A stretch of DNA of 64,000 nt from Pyricularia pennisetigena (lineage: Eukaryota; Ascomycota; Sordariomycetes; Magnaporthales; Pyriculariaceae): the NCBI RefSeq assembly GCF_004337985.1, contig NW_021940926.1:124001-188000 (forward strand), read 5' to 3'. This document shows positions 11,401 through 21,139 of the stretch, piece by piece. A program made the position numbers and the translations under genes. The notes below the pieces were generated by a model that saw only the letters and a list, made by a program, of their open reading frames with translations, did not search any database and was not told where the DNA came from. Positions within the stretch are counted from its first letter, which is position 1; each line of letters starts with the position of its first letter.

Positions 11401-12291
11401 GCATCTATTACGCCGGAAAGCCACGTTTTCGACGCCGAGGCGATTGGCGCCCTAAAAGGGCTACAGGCGGCAGCCAAGGCCCAGCCAGGCGCCCGGATCT
11501 GGATTTGTGTGGACAGCACCTCGGTTATTTGGGGTCTTAGAGGCGACGCGCCGCGTTCGTCCCAATGGGCCTTTCTGGAGTTCCATGACCTTGTCGATCT
11601 ACTCCGAAAACAAGGTACCGAGGTTCGGGTCCGTTGGTGCCCTGGGCACCAGGGAATCCCGGGAAACGACCGGGCTGACGAGCTGGCCAAGGCCGGCTCC
11701 GCCGGACCGCCGGACCCAGACCCGAGGGCTCAGCAAACCACGTATAGCGGTGCCGGCACGGTCCTCAGAGCCATTCTTTCGAATATAGAGAAGGACTGGT
11801 GGCGTAAAGAACTCTGTGAACGGTCCCCCGCATATAGGGAATGGAAATTCCAATACACACCGAGAAAGGAGCCCGAGGAACTGCGTTTGCCAAGACCCCT
11901 ACTGGGCCATTATTTGGCCATGAGGACCGGCCACGGCAATTTCAAAGCCTACCATGACCGTTTCAACCACCAGGATGCAAACACCTCGTGTGCCTGGTGC
12001 TGGAAGCGGACCTCCCCTGAGCACCCGGTGCACTGCCGCTATTCGCGGGCGGTGTGGAGAAACTGGCCGTGGCCTGATAACGACCGGCCGGCCGGGCCGC
12101 CAAATCGCGCCCAACGCTGGAAATTCTTCCAGACAAGCTTCGGGCAACCGAAAAGCTTTGAGGCGTTTTCGATAGCCACCAACTACTTCAGCGCCCGCCC
12201 CAGAGCGGCCCGCCAGCGCCCCGCGCGCCACGAACGCACTTTACGCCTAGGGACACCGATCGTAAACGACTCGAACTCTGACGAGGAATAA
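8404..12291 (+). CDS. LINE-A ORF2: APE endonuclease-reverse transcriptase-RNase H
   Basis: The 1295-residue polyprotein nicks target DNA and copies the element RNA onto it. The APE-type endonuclease (about 14-235) shows N20, E47 (VQEPW), D152/N154 (GGDFN), D200 and H223 (GSDHES). The reverse transcriptase spans about 490-720, with CDVQGAFDA near 581-589, GTPQGSPLSP near 638-647 and catalytic AYADD at 667-671. RNase H spans about 960-1100, with D970 (YTDGS), E1012, D1037 and D1092 (GNDRADELA). A C-terminal CAWC...HPVHC zinc-like motif lies near 1196-1211. All catalytic residues I can check are present. The start ATG lies inside the ORF1 stop (ATGA), which implies coupled termination-reinitiation. 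Composition matches ORF1. Confidence 0.95.
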   Translation: MTKYSLGNMQRERLDVVWANVGKRMGVHLSLLELCHQREVDLVNVQEPWCGLKTTTQTHPGYDVFAPVDEWHASTYEAMTGLRPRVLTYVKKGAALGAAQRRLPQGQNTRDVLWLEINGILFINVYRAPGTEAALEMVCNTVPNGPTVIGGDFNVAAAAYQPGRTDARGGDQLTAWAQAQGMHFTGNIGVPTHRDGGLLDMVFSNLPSTVTVVDSSLYTGSDHESLYTTLRTRGVPRPEAVNVSVRDDRLPKFAELLAFGMQDMPDPGSAADGYALDAWVAEFTTLWEQVTWVVGTPAGKRGSSAPWWTENCQRLWAEFQRVKRSAVNRANASAEEKAYTKGVRAAKREYWRHRIDQLRDDKDLWNMVGWLGAGPRLRSPPLVINGEQVSEPLAKAEALQREVLGRFSAEDDLQGDPLEAWSPDEAKIPWDTQVSAEEAERSCIGVTSTSPGIDGMTVRLLKAGWASLAEPVRRLYQRCLELGHFPAPWKKAEVAMLPKTGKKDRSSVRSWRPIALLSCIGKGLERLVARRIAWAIHDNGLLSCTHGGALPKRSATDLVCALAHDIEQALARGEEVTLVACDVQGAFDALLHGRLIRKMRSLGFSKMLLRFVINFLSGRQARVRLEGTTTGFRRLGCGTPQGSPLSPILYMLYLAYLVKNGAKWRLAYADDVLTWKSSPSLEENVRWLEDKLRDMHEIAAEEKIHFAAEKTEVIHITKKRHGRNPEIRINGRTVTPVQLPGGRRGQSASGAERYPGMRWLGFWFSRRLDGRRHVAERAAKAMAVAAHLKSFGAVRYGPPAAALRKAAVACVGSSATYAAEAWYNPAHKQRGLLKALNKPLVLAARAILPAYKTTPSSTVLRDAGLPSARVALAYTRLKYGARLRLADKGHPLVSRLRETPRARNSGHSATTLQTAAQLLPRIRRLELRAPRNAPDSRTDPTGGVPKEEAARRFIEWLDMVSPDDIVVYTDGSEKHENNCVQIGYGWAAFRAGLEFAAGSASITPESHVFDAEAIGALKGLQAAAKAQPGARIWICVDSTSVIWGLRGDAPRSSQWAFLEFHDLVDLLRKQGTEVRVRWCPGHQGIPGNDRADELAKAGSAGPPDPDPRAQQTTYSGAGTVLRAILSNIEKDWWRKELCERSPAYREWKFQYTPRKEPEELRLPRPLLGHYLAMRTGHGNFKAYHDRFNHQDANTSCAWCWKRTSPEHPVHCRYSRAVWRNWPWPDNDRPAGPPNRAQRWKFFQTSFGQPKSFEAFSIATNYFSARPRAARQRPARHERTLRLGTPIVNDSNSDEE

Positions 12292-12544
12292 ACTTACTGC
12301 CTTTTCACCCACACTTCACGGCACAAGCCGTCAGACGAACCCTCCGTGCACCTTAGGCACGGGGTCGCGTCAGTGAACTAACCCCCTAAGCAGGACCGGG
12401 CCCGAACCCGGTCAGGCACGATCCGCCTCTGCCCTCCTTGTTTTCCCCCTGTGTAAATAAAGAAGATAGAACGCGCGCCGAGATACCCCTCGGGAGGTTG
12501 CTAACGGCCGGCTAACAAGCCGGGCCGAGCCCGGCGTTAACTAA
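12292..12544 (+). other. LINE-A 3' UTR with stem-loops
   Basis: Three strong inverted repeats are visible: CCGTGC/GCACGG (12344-12349, 12357-12362), GACCGGG/CCCGGTC (12394-12400, 12407-12413), and GCCGGGC-CGA-GCCCGGC (12519-12535), which extends with flanking TAAC/GTTA pairs. The last ends about 10 bp before the (TAC)n tail. In LINEs a 3' stem-loop is often the signal by which the reverse transcriptase recognises its own RNA; that role here is inferred. Confidence 0.75.
12456..12461 (+). terminator. AATAAA polyadenylation-like signal
   Basis: AATAAA lies in the LINE-A 3' UTR, about 165 bp after the ORF2 stop. The element continues another 107 bp to the (TAC)n tail, so either cleavage occurs further downstream than usual or the hexamer is incidental. 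Confidence 0.35.
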
Positions 12545-12568
12545 TACTACTACTACTACTACTACTAC
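12545..12568 (+). repeat. (TAC)8 LINE-A tail
   Basis: Eight perfect TAC units end the element directly before the right target-site duplication. Many fungal LINEs end in a short simple repeat instead of poly(A), made by template slippage at initiation of reverse transcription. Confidence 0.95.
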
Positions 12569-12580
12569 AACGCCGGTGGC
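12567..12580 (+). repeat. Right target-site duplication of LINE-A
   Basis: This is an exact copy of 6571-6584, overlapping the last TAC unit by two bases. Confidence 0.92.
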
Positions 12581-12788
12581 GCCCGCAGCGGACATGTTAG
12601 ACCTGGAAGGCGGCCCCGTCTACGTCGGCCCTTTGATATTCTCGTCCATCTGGCATTAAATGCAACGAAACAATGGCATTTTGTTTGCCGCCCCGCCACA
12701 GCGCAATCAGTACTTTCTTAAGAGTTTAACACTTATTCCAATGTCAACCTTAGACTTCAGCACACTTTGACAATCGACCATCTAATTC

Positions 12789-12950
12789 ATGTCTACTCCC
12801 TTTCCAGCCAAGGGTCCCCTTACAGTGGACGAGGACACCGGCACGTATTTGATCCCGTATGGATACGCAGTGGGTGATAAATTCGCTCAGTCCGACGGGT
12901 TTGTGGTTAACATGATTTTGTCCGGGGATACAGATATGACCCCATTTTAG
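12789..12950 (+). CDS. Small open frame, 53 residues, unknown
   Basis: The frame starts MSTPFPAKGP, is ordinary in amino-acid use and ends with a TAG. After the stop the same frame stays open for about 33 more codons with coding-like composition. It could be a first exon, a frame broken by one nonsense mutation, or chance. No homologue is recognised. Confidence 0.25.
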   Translation: MSTPFPAKGPLTVDEDTGTYLIPYGYAVGDKFAQSDGFVVNMILSGDTDMTPF

Positions 12951-13290
12951 GGCGTCGACAGCGCGCTCCCGGCCATGGTAAGGATAACGGATGAGGGCAC
13001 GCTATCGGTCAGGTCACCGCCAGGGGCTTGCAACCTTAACAGCGCAGATTAGGACGGTTGCGAGGGGCTCCATACTGCCAGCGACCGATTCATCCATGTC
13101 GGCGCTCGGAATTCGTCGGAGAAGAGCGTGGTTATTCGTCTGGGATTCGGTGCATTATGGAAACGGTCGACGCGTGTACACCAACAGGACTGCGGAGAGC
13201 AGGACATCGATCCGGTCTCACACAAGCCAGCTTACCCGCCTCCCCATTCTTTCATTCGAAATGAGGGATGGCTTTGCGTCATTGCCGTAA

Positions 13291-13556
13291 AGGGTCGAAA
13301 ACGCCCATGTGGTCCATAAACGACTTTTTGGCAGCGGAAACGTCCAAGCTGTTTTGGTAGGTGTTATCACACTGGAGACCACGGGTTCCACCGTCCACAT
13401 TGTGACGACCGATTCTTTGCTGGACCACCTGCATATCGTGATAAGTTTCCTCGGCGCTTCGTTCGAGGTCGCCGCCCATTCCAATTCCAAGGACGAACCG
13501 ATTAATTTAGTGAAGCAGTTCAGGCTCGGCATTTTTTGCCTTGTCGGCGCAAACAG
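13291..13556 (+). pseudogene. Possible exon fragment ending at a GTAAGT donor
   Basis: An open frame runs from just after a TAA at 13288-13290 to 13556, with a regular V/I/L pattern (such as VLVGVITLETTGSTVHIV). Its last bases, AACAG, are followed by GTAAGT at 13557-13562, the consensus fungal 5' splice site. No start codon, branch point or acceptor can be fixed. The opposite strand is also open here, so coding is uncertain. A possible acceptor is TTTTCCAG near 13700. Confidence 0.22.
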
Positions 13557-14164
13557 GTAAGTATTCTTTCGACACCATGAGTGTAAATGTTCTTTCCAAT
13601 TTGTATTTGAACATGGACACCATATCGGCTACCTTCCTTCTATTCCTCTTCTGTTGCGCGCTGCTCCTCACGCTCTGTCTGGCCGCCTGTAAATGGGGTT
13701 TTCCAGACTTATCAAACCACCACTTATTATCCATCGCCGAAGTGTGTATGGATCGTAGTGCACCAGTGGATTTCCGTCATTTCCGAAAGGATTTATTCCA
13801 TTACCATTACGGGAACATATCCTCCTACAAAATCATAGAAACCCGCGAGCACAACCGCGATACACCATTGCGTAAATGTCCGTCTGTCTTCAAAAAAAGG
13901 TATTTCTGGCTCCATCGGGATTTGGAAACCCGATTTTCTCATAGCAGGAGAATGCTTCCAAAAGGCTTTGATAAGGAAGGTTCCTGCTCAGCATCTACCA
14001 TAAGTTCAGAAGAAGACACAGCGGTCCACATTAGCGGCACGGACACGGTTCACTACCTTGACAAATTACTCGGGTTATCGATTTCAACAGCAGCCAGTTT
14101 AGGATCCATCTCAACTACTTTTCTCTGGAATCCCCTGCGAAGAGGTCACACTCTCCTTTTATAA
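13541..14164 (+). CDS. Unrecognised open frame of 207 residues
   Basis: This is the longest open frame in the right flank apart from LINE-A. The N-terminal part has one hydrophobic, membrane-like segment (about residues 28-50, LLFLFCCALLLTLCLAAC). The rest is polar, with no motif I recognise. It overlaps the possible GTAAGT donor at 13557, so this frame and the exon hypothesis exclude each other. I see no independent support for expression. Confidence 0.2.
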   Translation: MSAQTGKYSFDTMSVNVLSNLYLNMDTISATFLLFLFCCALLLTLCLAACKWGFPDLSNHHLLSIAEVCMDRSAPVDFRHFRKDLFHYHYGNISSYKIIETREHNRDTPLRKCPSVFKKRYFWLHRDLETRFSHSRRMLPKGFDKEGSCSASTISSEEDTAVHISGTDTVHYLDKLLGLSISTAASLGSISTTFLWNPLRRGHTLLL

Positions 14165-16957
14165 CCGATTCGTTTCCCGTCCAAATGTTCCGCCGCAGCA
14201 AATATTTCAACCCAACCAGCTCCATCTCCCCCAAGTCACCCATCTCCCAAAGTTGCCAAGGATCCAATCGCCTAGCGCATTATCCAGTCAGGTTAAATGG
14301 AGTGTTGGCTTGCATAGATATGGCATGCTTTTACTTTTTGCGCGCAGTTGTCGCCGGGCCCTATCGTTAGGCAATAGCAACGCTTGTCTTGCACTCATTT
14401 GCGTACATCTTATACCAATATAAAAAGCTGCACCTCGGGCCTTTATTATTTGCATTGAAGCCTATTAACCTTTCTCCCGACGGCGCCCGGTAAATGTCGC
14501 CGAACTTTACAACCAATATTCGATAAAACAAGCCATGGCCTTCCACCATACGTAATGGAGTTTTATATACTGTTTTCAACCTGTTTTCAAATCGAATGAA
14601 AATTGAGAGTTCCGTTTGGCCGCTTCAAACACCGGTTTCGGGAGCAGCTCTACCAACAGTGCCCCATGCCCCTATTCGGCGGAAGGTGCCATAAGCTGGG
14701 TTGGCGTCGAAATGGGCCTTTAATTGTAGTGCTTGCTATGTTTTAGATCCTGTTACGCTATGAAAGCAGGAAGTTGACACGATAATCTACTGAGGATGGC
14801 GACAGGTTGCCGGCCGCTGCGTCATGGTTGCCAAAAATTAGATATACCATGCGAATGTTTTGTCCACAAACAGCGCCAGCAGTGAACGTCGCGTTCACGG
14901 CGACAAAATAATTGTACTAGGACTCACCGAGAAGCGTGGACGACCGTTTTTCGTGGGTCGCCGCCCGCGAATGGCAAAGGCATCGACGTGAACCTGTTCC
15001 CCTGCTTCCCATTGTCAAGCAAGTTAACCTAAATCTACAATGGAGAGCAAAAGTACTCTCACCAAACTGCTGTTATAACCGACATGGGAATGCAGTATCG
15101 GGATTTGCTCGTAACATTTTATAAGCTAATGGGGTAAATGGTTCGTATTTATATTTGGATATCTAAAGCGTCTATCTCTCAACTCATACTACTTGAAAGA
15201 GACAGAGTTCTTTATATCCCTTCGTACAAGGGGCCTGAGACTAGTTCAACCCACAAGTAATGGTTCCCGGCTCTAGTCTCCCATATAGCCCGAGATTGCC
15301 ACTTGCGCACTTGGCATCGCCCTGGCACTCGTACTCCGTTCCGGAGGCTCGCTCCGTTGTAATATAGATAGCAATGCCGCTGTTCCAACGGGGAAATTAT
15401 TCCGACTTGATAATTTTCAGGGGCCTGTACTCTGGTCTTTCGTCCGTGCAGCCTCCACCTCGGAGCAAATGTCAGGATTATTTAAGACTGACCAATAGGT
15501 ATATGCCAATGCCCCAAACACATGTTTGGCGTTAATCGATGCACGCCCAAGGACTTTTTAAAATGTGTCAATTTATTTTTTACAATGATGCGGAAGCCGT
15601 CCATATTATTAATCTTATGGAACCTACCTACCGATCCCCATCGATACTCTCACCTGTCTGGTTTCCGTTGCTCAAACACGTTTTGACCAGCTTCGGAAGG
15701 CCTGTATTACGGCCTCGAACAAAGCGTAGCTCCCTTGCCAGCATGGTTAACCTGTAGAACCTGGTGGTCGGAGTGTTCACAAATTTTCACAGCTTGGGAC
15801 AGCCAACATTCTCGAGCCGTACACAAGCCCTTTTGAAACTCGACTTCGCAAGAGTGGTGAAAACAAATTGGCCCTCGTATAGGCTAGAATTCCTGACGAC
15901 CTCGAACCTGCAACTCTTGACCGTGGTCCACGTCTGCGTCATCCTCAAAAGGTGTCTTACTACTCGACAGTTTCGCCCTTTAAACCGTACTCGTGCAAGA
16001 TCATTAGCGTTACCCCTTCAGCATAGTGTTTGACTAGATAAATCGGTACCTTCGTCTTATTGCCCTCACTGTTCCACGTCCACATTTTCACGAAACCCGT
16101 CAAACAGCCCCATCACCGCTTGCAGCAGCCCCTGTTATAAAGCCCAACGTGGCTGCACCCTGTCCCTGATTGCATTGCATCCAAATTCGACCTCGTTTAG
16201 GCCTAAACTGTCCTTTCTTGTCATGTTGGCTCTTTCTTACATCGACGAAGCATTAATTGAATCAAGACTCACTGCAGATATCTTCACCAAACCTTTTTCT
16301 GGATGGGCCAGTGCATTTCAACTTGGACGGAGCTTGGACGGGATATATAAAGCCATTTCTGCTTCATATTTACAAGGATATAACAGCAGTTAACGTGGTC
16401 ACGAGTGGACACGACCGGTATAATCCACAAACCGAGCAATTTGGCACGAACAACACGCCATACAACCTCCTGGGCCACTAATGCAAGGTGTGCTACGAAC
16501 AGAAATATTGGGAAATGCAAATATGTAAAAGCAAGACCATCCTCGAAATATGTCACAAGGTTAGCCAGGCGATATTCCCCGCGGATGAGGGCCAGCGTGC
16601 CCGAGTCTTAACTGAAACGATCTCCTAAATAATATTCACTGTCGCATCTCCCAGGACCTGTCATTTCGTTTAAAATAACCTTAAGGCGTATTTTGCATAT
16701 CCGTAATATTGCCTAGATTATGTTGCTGGGAAAGGATAAGTAAACTTGCAACGACAGCATTCTCGTTAAACAAAACTTGGAGGATTGTATATATTAACCT
16801 TCACGTTCAAGATAGATAGATTAAATGTGTAATAATAAGCTGGCTGCAAAACACCTCCAATATTATTAGACGAACGCATGGATGACGGTAGCAAGTGAAT
16901 TACGGTTGGTGGTTAAATATACCGATAAAAATGCGATTTTTTCTAGTCTCAGTGCTT

Positions 16958-17069
16958 AGACCAGACCACCCCTGCGGTCGCAGGGTGGACCGAGCGTTCC
17001 ATCAACCTTATCAGCCACATGCTTTTTGGCCAATTATATCGGCCAAAAAGATAACGTTCGTTCTGGTCT
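16958..17069. other. Nested inverted-repeat segment at the composition boundary
   Basis: AGACCAGA (16958-16965) and TCTGGTCT (17062-17069) form an outer inverted pair. Inside are a near-perfect palindrome CCACCC(C)TGCG/CGCAGGGTGG (16966-16988) and a perfect 10-bp hairpin CTTTTTGGCC/GGCCAAAAAG (17022-17031, 17041-17050) with a 9-base loop. The segment is not RIPed although AT-rich DNA starts right after it. It could be a small non-autonomous element or a structured RNA; nothing identifies it. Confidence 0.6.
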
Positions 17070-18091
17070 GAGGACAATTTGTCGATTTTCGCCGCTTATG
17101 GCGGTATTTTTACCATTTTGCCGACCGTTACTCCATTATAATAAATCAAATAAAAGTCGTAAAAATAATCGGTTGATACGTTAAACATAGCATTTAATAG
17201 GTTGATTAACAACAATTTAACTCATATTTATAATAATAAAATCGGCCACATTTGCATGGGGCCGGCTTTAATTTGTTTATGGCGGTACTATTTTTGTCGA
17301 CTTTTCGGAACTTTCGATTTTTTTAATATTATTAATCTTTGCACGTTCGGGATAATTAAATATAAAATATTATATGTACCGGTTCTTGGGTTTATATCTC
17401 TTTATATAACCGGCTTACAAACGGGTTGGGCGTAAACTTTTATTTATACCTTTTTTTTACAATTAAAATGCTTTTACATTTTAACCATTTTTAGCGTTAA
17501 TAATACCAAAACCTTACCGATTATATAATAAGATTAAACAAAGGAAAGCGCTAGGACTGTTTATAAATACATGTTACAACAAACGGTTTATTAAAATAAA
17601 TATAAAAAATTGTTAATATTTAAATTTTATTTATTATTATTTTACATATTAGAATATTACGACCGTTTGTAAGCTTATTATATAATTTCCGTATAATATT
17701 TCGTCTGTAGTAAAACCGTAAAATATTCAAAACTATCGCCAGATCGGATCCGTTATAACCGTTAGATTTCGCCAAATTTTTAAAAAAACGGATGCGGTTG
17801 TTTAAATATTTAATATATTTTTTACGGTTTGGCCACGTATTCGCGGTTAAACTGTTTTAATTCTCAATTCCACCGTTACGGTTTTGCAAAATATTTTATA
17901 CAATATTCGGTATAATCGTCGTAACGCCCCCGTTATACTTCCGGAATTAGTTTTCGCCCCAGCCCCGTTACGTAATCATAACGTTCCCGCCCCGAAATTT
18001 CGCCTACGTGTCAAACGTAAAATGATTTTTTGTTAAAAATACCGCGTCGTCGTTCACGATTATTATGAATAATTTTAAGCGTTTCCGATTT
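17070..18091. other. AT-rich RIPed DNA of unknown origin
   Basis: This stretch has abundant TpA and preserved CpG with few CpA, like the known transposon copies further right. No frame or motif identifies the ancestor. It is presumably an older, heavily mutated repeat whose other copies lie outside the window. Confidence 0.6.
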
Positions 18092-18311
18092 TGTTACACA
18101 CAAAATAAAAATAGGGCAATATGGTCAGAGGTAGGCATATAGCGGTATTAATCCATAAGGAGTCAGAACCTCCCTCCTGGCCTTGCCTCCCAAAGGTAGG
18201 CTTATATAGGGCCAACGCCCCAGGCTTGGGCTGACAAAGCTACACTAGTACAGGCACCTAGCTAGGCAGTTTACTCCCTAACTATCCCTAGACCACTTGC
18301 GATGTGTAACA
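18092..18311 (-). mobile_element. Gypsy-B solo LTR (220 bp)
   Basis: It begins TGTTACACAC and ends GTGTAACA as read on +, which is the reverse complement of the LTR in element orientation. It is the least RIPed Gypsy-B LTR in the window and keeps its GC-rich core. No Gypsy-B internal sequence is attached on either side. Flanks GATTT and GATGT are only 4/5 identical, so the target-site duplication is imperfect. Confidence 0.85.
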
Positions 18312-18557
18312 GATGTGCGTCCGTAATTAACCCGTATAAACCGCGGTAACGAAAAATTTGCTATTTTCCCCTTTTGAAAACAAAAAGGAAATTATTTTTA
18401 AAAATAATAGCGACGGTATTTAAATGTAATTTTTACGGTTCCGTAATTTCTTTTTTTTATAATTTTAATTAAAACGTTCGGTACTCGTTTCGAAACCGTT
18501 ACAAAATTATAGTATTTTTTTATAATTTATAAAAGAAAATTTCTAACGGGCGTATAT
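18312..18557. other. AT-rich spacer, unidentified
   Basis: This is RIPed sequence between the solo LTR and the LINE-B 3' fragment. It contains a short A/T palindromic stretch near 18370-18400 but no recognisable element. Confidence 0.5.
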
Positions 18558-19224
18558 TTATTTATTTATTACTACACTAGGGCGTTAAAAACCAGTTAAT
18601 ATTCCTATCAAATATTTTTATCGGTAAAACCGTTCCTAATTGGTCGGATAAAAACCCGGTACGGTGGAATTGCGGAATAATTCCGCCTGCGTTGTTTTAC
18701 CTATATTATTTTAACACCGGATTTTATTATCCGGTAACGGTTTAAAACTGCAAAAAAAAAACAATTAACAATATAAAATAACGGGGATTATACGGGGTGG
18801 GGTTGGGGTTATAAAAAGGTAAAATGGTTATAATATTAGAACGTTATTTGCGGGGAAAAAACGGAACCGTTTCGAAATATTCGCGGTGATTTATAACGGG
18901 GATTTGTAAAAAAGATAAATGCTAAAAAAGGTTCCGGAATGCAATTGCGGGGGGTGGGGCGTTTTCGATGTTAACGTGGGGTTTGCGGCCAAAAACGAAA
19001 AATAAAAGCGACGTCCGGATCCGGCGAATGGTAAATTTGCGTACAAACGGTATTATCGCGTTAATATAATAATACCGTTGCGGATAATATATAATGGCGT
19101 AATAAAAATATCCGGATCCGGCGTATTGGGTAAATTGCGTTAATATTTTATTTTTATTTAATAAATTCGAAATGGGGTACAATTTGTAAACATTAAAGCG
19201 TTTTTTTATAATCGGGCCTCGTTT
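18558..19224 (-). mobile_element. LINE-B 3' fragment, RIPed
   Basis: It aligns along its length with the 3' end of the full LINE-B copy (34855-35560), including the T-rich reversed tail and the GGCCTCGTTT stretch where it stops. A Gypsy-B LTR interrupts it at 19225, so the upstream part of this LINE-B copy is lost or displaced. It carries many more C-to-T and G-to-A changes than the 35-kb and 50-kb copies. Confidence 0.85.
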
Positions 19225-19446
19225 TGTTACACGTCGCAGGAGGTTTAAGGGTGGTTAGCAATTGAACTGCCTAGTCCTGCCTGTATAAAATATTATAGTT
19301 TTATCAGCCCCAAACCAGGGGTTTTGGCCTATATAAACCGGTTCTTCTAAAAAAAGGACAGGAGGGAATTTCTAACTTATTATGGATTAATATTATTATA
19401 TACCTATTTTTAACCATAACACCCTATTTTGATTTTATATATAACA
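19225..19446 (+). repeat. Gypsy-B 5' LTR (222 bp), plus-oriented element
   Basis: It begins TGTTACACGTCGC and ends TATATAACA. It is followed immediately by the same leader (ATTTCAATCCATTTTCG) that follows the LTR at 62458-62677, which fixes it as a 5' LTR. It is inserted into LINE-B 3' sequence. Confidence 0.9.
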
Positions 19447-19476
19447 ATTTCAATCCATTTTCGAAAATAGCCCGAT

Positions 19477-20917
19477 ATGGCAAAAAATAATTTTAAGATT
19501 TTTTGGTTTTTGCGCCATTCCGCATTCGATTCCGTCGTGCGAAAACCTTTTTTTTTGCCAGCGGAAAAAATTCGGTATTTTTATTTTTTTTAATGAAATT
19601 GGTTTTAAATGCACGATTGCAACAATTGGAAATTTAATTGCAAAACGCAAACGAAATCGGAACGAATTAAATAATTCGGACCAATTTTTAAACGTTTTTA
19701 AACCAAAAAAACATTATTTAAGTTACGGAATAATATTTTTATAATTTTTATATAAATTGGAAAACCGATTTGCAAATGGTTTCCCAAAAAGATACGATAT
19801 AAATATAAAACCGATAGAAAAAATCCTATTCGTTTTCGATAATATATCGTATAATTTTCGACGACGATGGATTACGAAAATTCACGTTGCAATTACGGAT
19901 TAACAATCGTTTTGTAAAATAATTACGAAATATTTTTGCTGTAAACCGAAAATTAAATAGAAAATCCAAAACATAAATTGAATGATATTTATTAAAAGTT
20001 TATTAACGTACGATAAAAATCCACGTAGTTTTTTGGAATTTCCATTATTATTTTAACGGTTTAAAATACCAATTGGGTGAAATAAACCAAAAACGTAAGA
20101 TTTACAATTTTTATACGCGTTTTATATTTATTTTTCAAACGTATTTCGATTTATATGCGGAAAATATGTGAACAAATAAAAACAAATTGGTCCGGAAAAC
20201 CAATAAATATTGGGAAATTTAGATTTAAATTAATAACGGCGTTAGAATCCCCGTGCCAAAATTATTACGAAAAAATATTATTTATATTAAATAAATTATA
20301 GTTTTTCCGCTAATGTAAAATCCAATACGCCCAAATTTGTGGATTTTGTAGCCCGATTTCGATTACTAAAATCCATTTATTTTGGGAAAAGCCGAAAACG
20401 GGGTAACTTTTTTCCCGAATTAACGGAAATATAAAAATAAAAATACGAATTACCGAAAACGTAGGCGAAAAAACGCAGGAAAATTCTAATTTTTAACAAA
20501 TTTAACTATTAATTAATTTACCAATATTTGTACGAATAATAATTCCAACGCAAAATCAAAATATTTTAAATACCGCAAATTGGAATATTACGCCACCCAA
20601 TATTTCCAATTAAAAATTAATCGCAACGTTAATAGTAACGCTAACGTCTTTTCGGAAAATGGCCAAAACCGATTAATTATTTAATTTCCAAACCATTTTT
20701 AATTTATCGGTTTAATATTAGTTCCAATTTACGGAAAATTTCAAGTCCGACGCGTTTATATTATTAATTTAACCAATATAAATACTATACGATTATTAAA
20801 TATTATATTAAATATAAAAAAGTAAAATTAACGTTATTTTAACCCAATTTGCAAAAAAAAACAAATCTACGCCGAATCAATACCGAAAATTTAACGTCAT
20901 TAAAAATTGACGGCGTA
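19477..20917 (+). pseudogene. Gypsy-B gag, RIPed
   Basis: The ATG at 19477, 30 bp past the LTR, aligns with the gag start at 62708. Stops and A/T-biased substitutions disrupt the frame throughout; there are no long open stretches. The line of homology with 62708-64000 continues almost to 20917, where a minus-oriented Gypsy-B LTR interrupts it. The gag role is inferred from its position straight after the 5' LTR and leader. Confidence 0.7.
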
Positions 20918-21139
20918 TGTTACACACAAAATAAAAATAGGGCAATATGGTGAAGGGTAGGCGTATAATGGTATTAATCCATAAAAAGTCAGAAATTCCC
21001 TCCTGGCCTTACCCACCCCAAAGGTAAATTTATATAGGGCCAACGCCCCAGGTTCAAACTGACAAAATTATGTTAATATAGGCATTTAATTAGGTAATTT
21101 ATTCCCTCATTATCCCTAAACCATTTGCGACGTGTAATT
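20918..21139 (-). repeat. Gypsy-B 3' LTR (222 bp) of the minus element extending to 34796
   Basis: Read on +, it begins TGTTACACACAAAAT and ends CGTGTAATT. It is followed by a reversed polypurine tract (ATTATCCCCCTTTTT at 21140-21154), the junction expected between internal region and 3' LTR. It was inserted into the gag of the plus-oriented copy to its left. Confidence 0.88.

Larger units (their letters stand above)
6585..12568 (+). mobile_element. LINE-A: intact full-length Tad1-like LINE
   Basis: This non-LTR retrotransposon of about 5.98 kb has a 110-bp 5' UTR, ORF1 (zinc-knuckle RNA-binding protein), ORF2 (endonuclease, reverse transcriptase, RNase H), a 3' UTR of about 250 bp with stem-loops and a (TAC)8 tail. 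An exact 12-14 bp target-site duplication flanks it. Both frames are free of stops and frameshifts, and the base composition is GC-rich with ordinary CpA and TpG, so the copy has not been through RIP. The APE-RT-RNase H order and the C-terminal Cys/His motif match the fungal Tad1 clade. It is structurally fit to be active, but activity is not shown by sequence alone. Confidence 0.95.
12581..16950. other. Right flank of LINE-A, no convincing gene
   Basis: This stretch has normal composition and no long frame with a recognisable domain. The small coding-like pieces are listed separately. A perfect hairpin GTGAACG-TCG-CGTTCAC is at 14882-14898. AT content rises gradually from about 16600. It may be the remnant of a host locus decayed without RIP. 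Confidence 0.45.

Noticed and set aside
6462..12658. A reading frame of about 66 codons continuous across the LINE-A insertion site once the element and one duplication are removed.
   Set aside because: There is no start codon of note, the length is within chance for this composition, and no product is recognisable, so gene disruption by LINE-A is not claimed.
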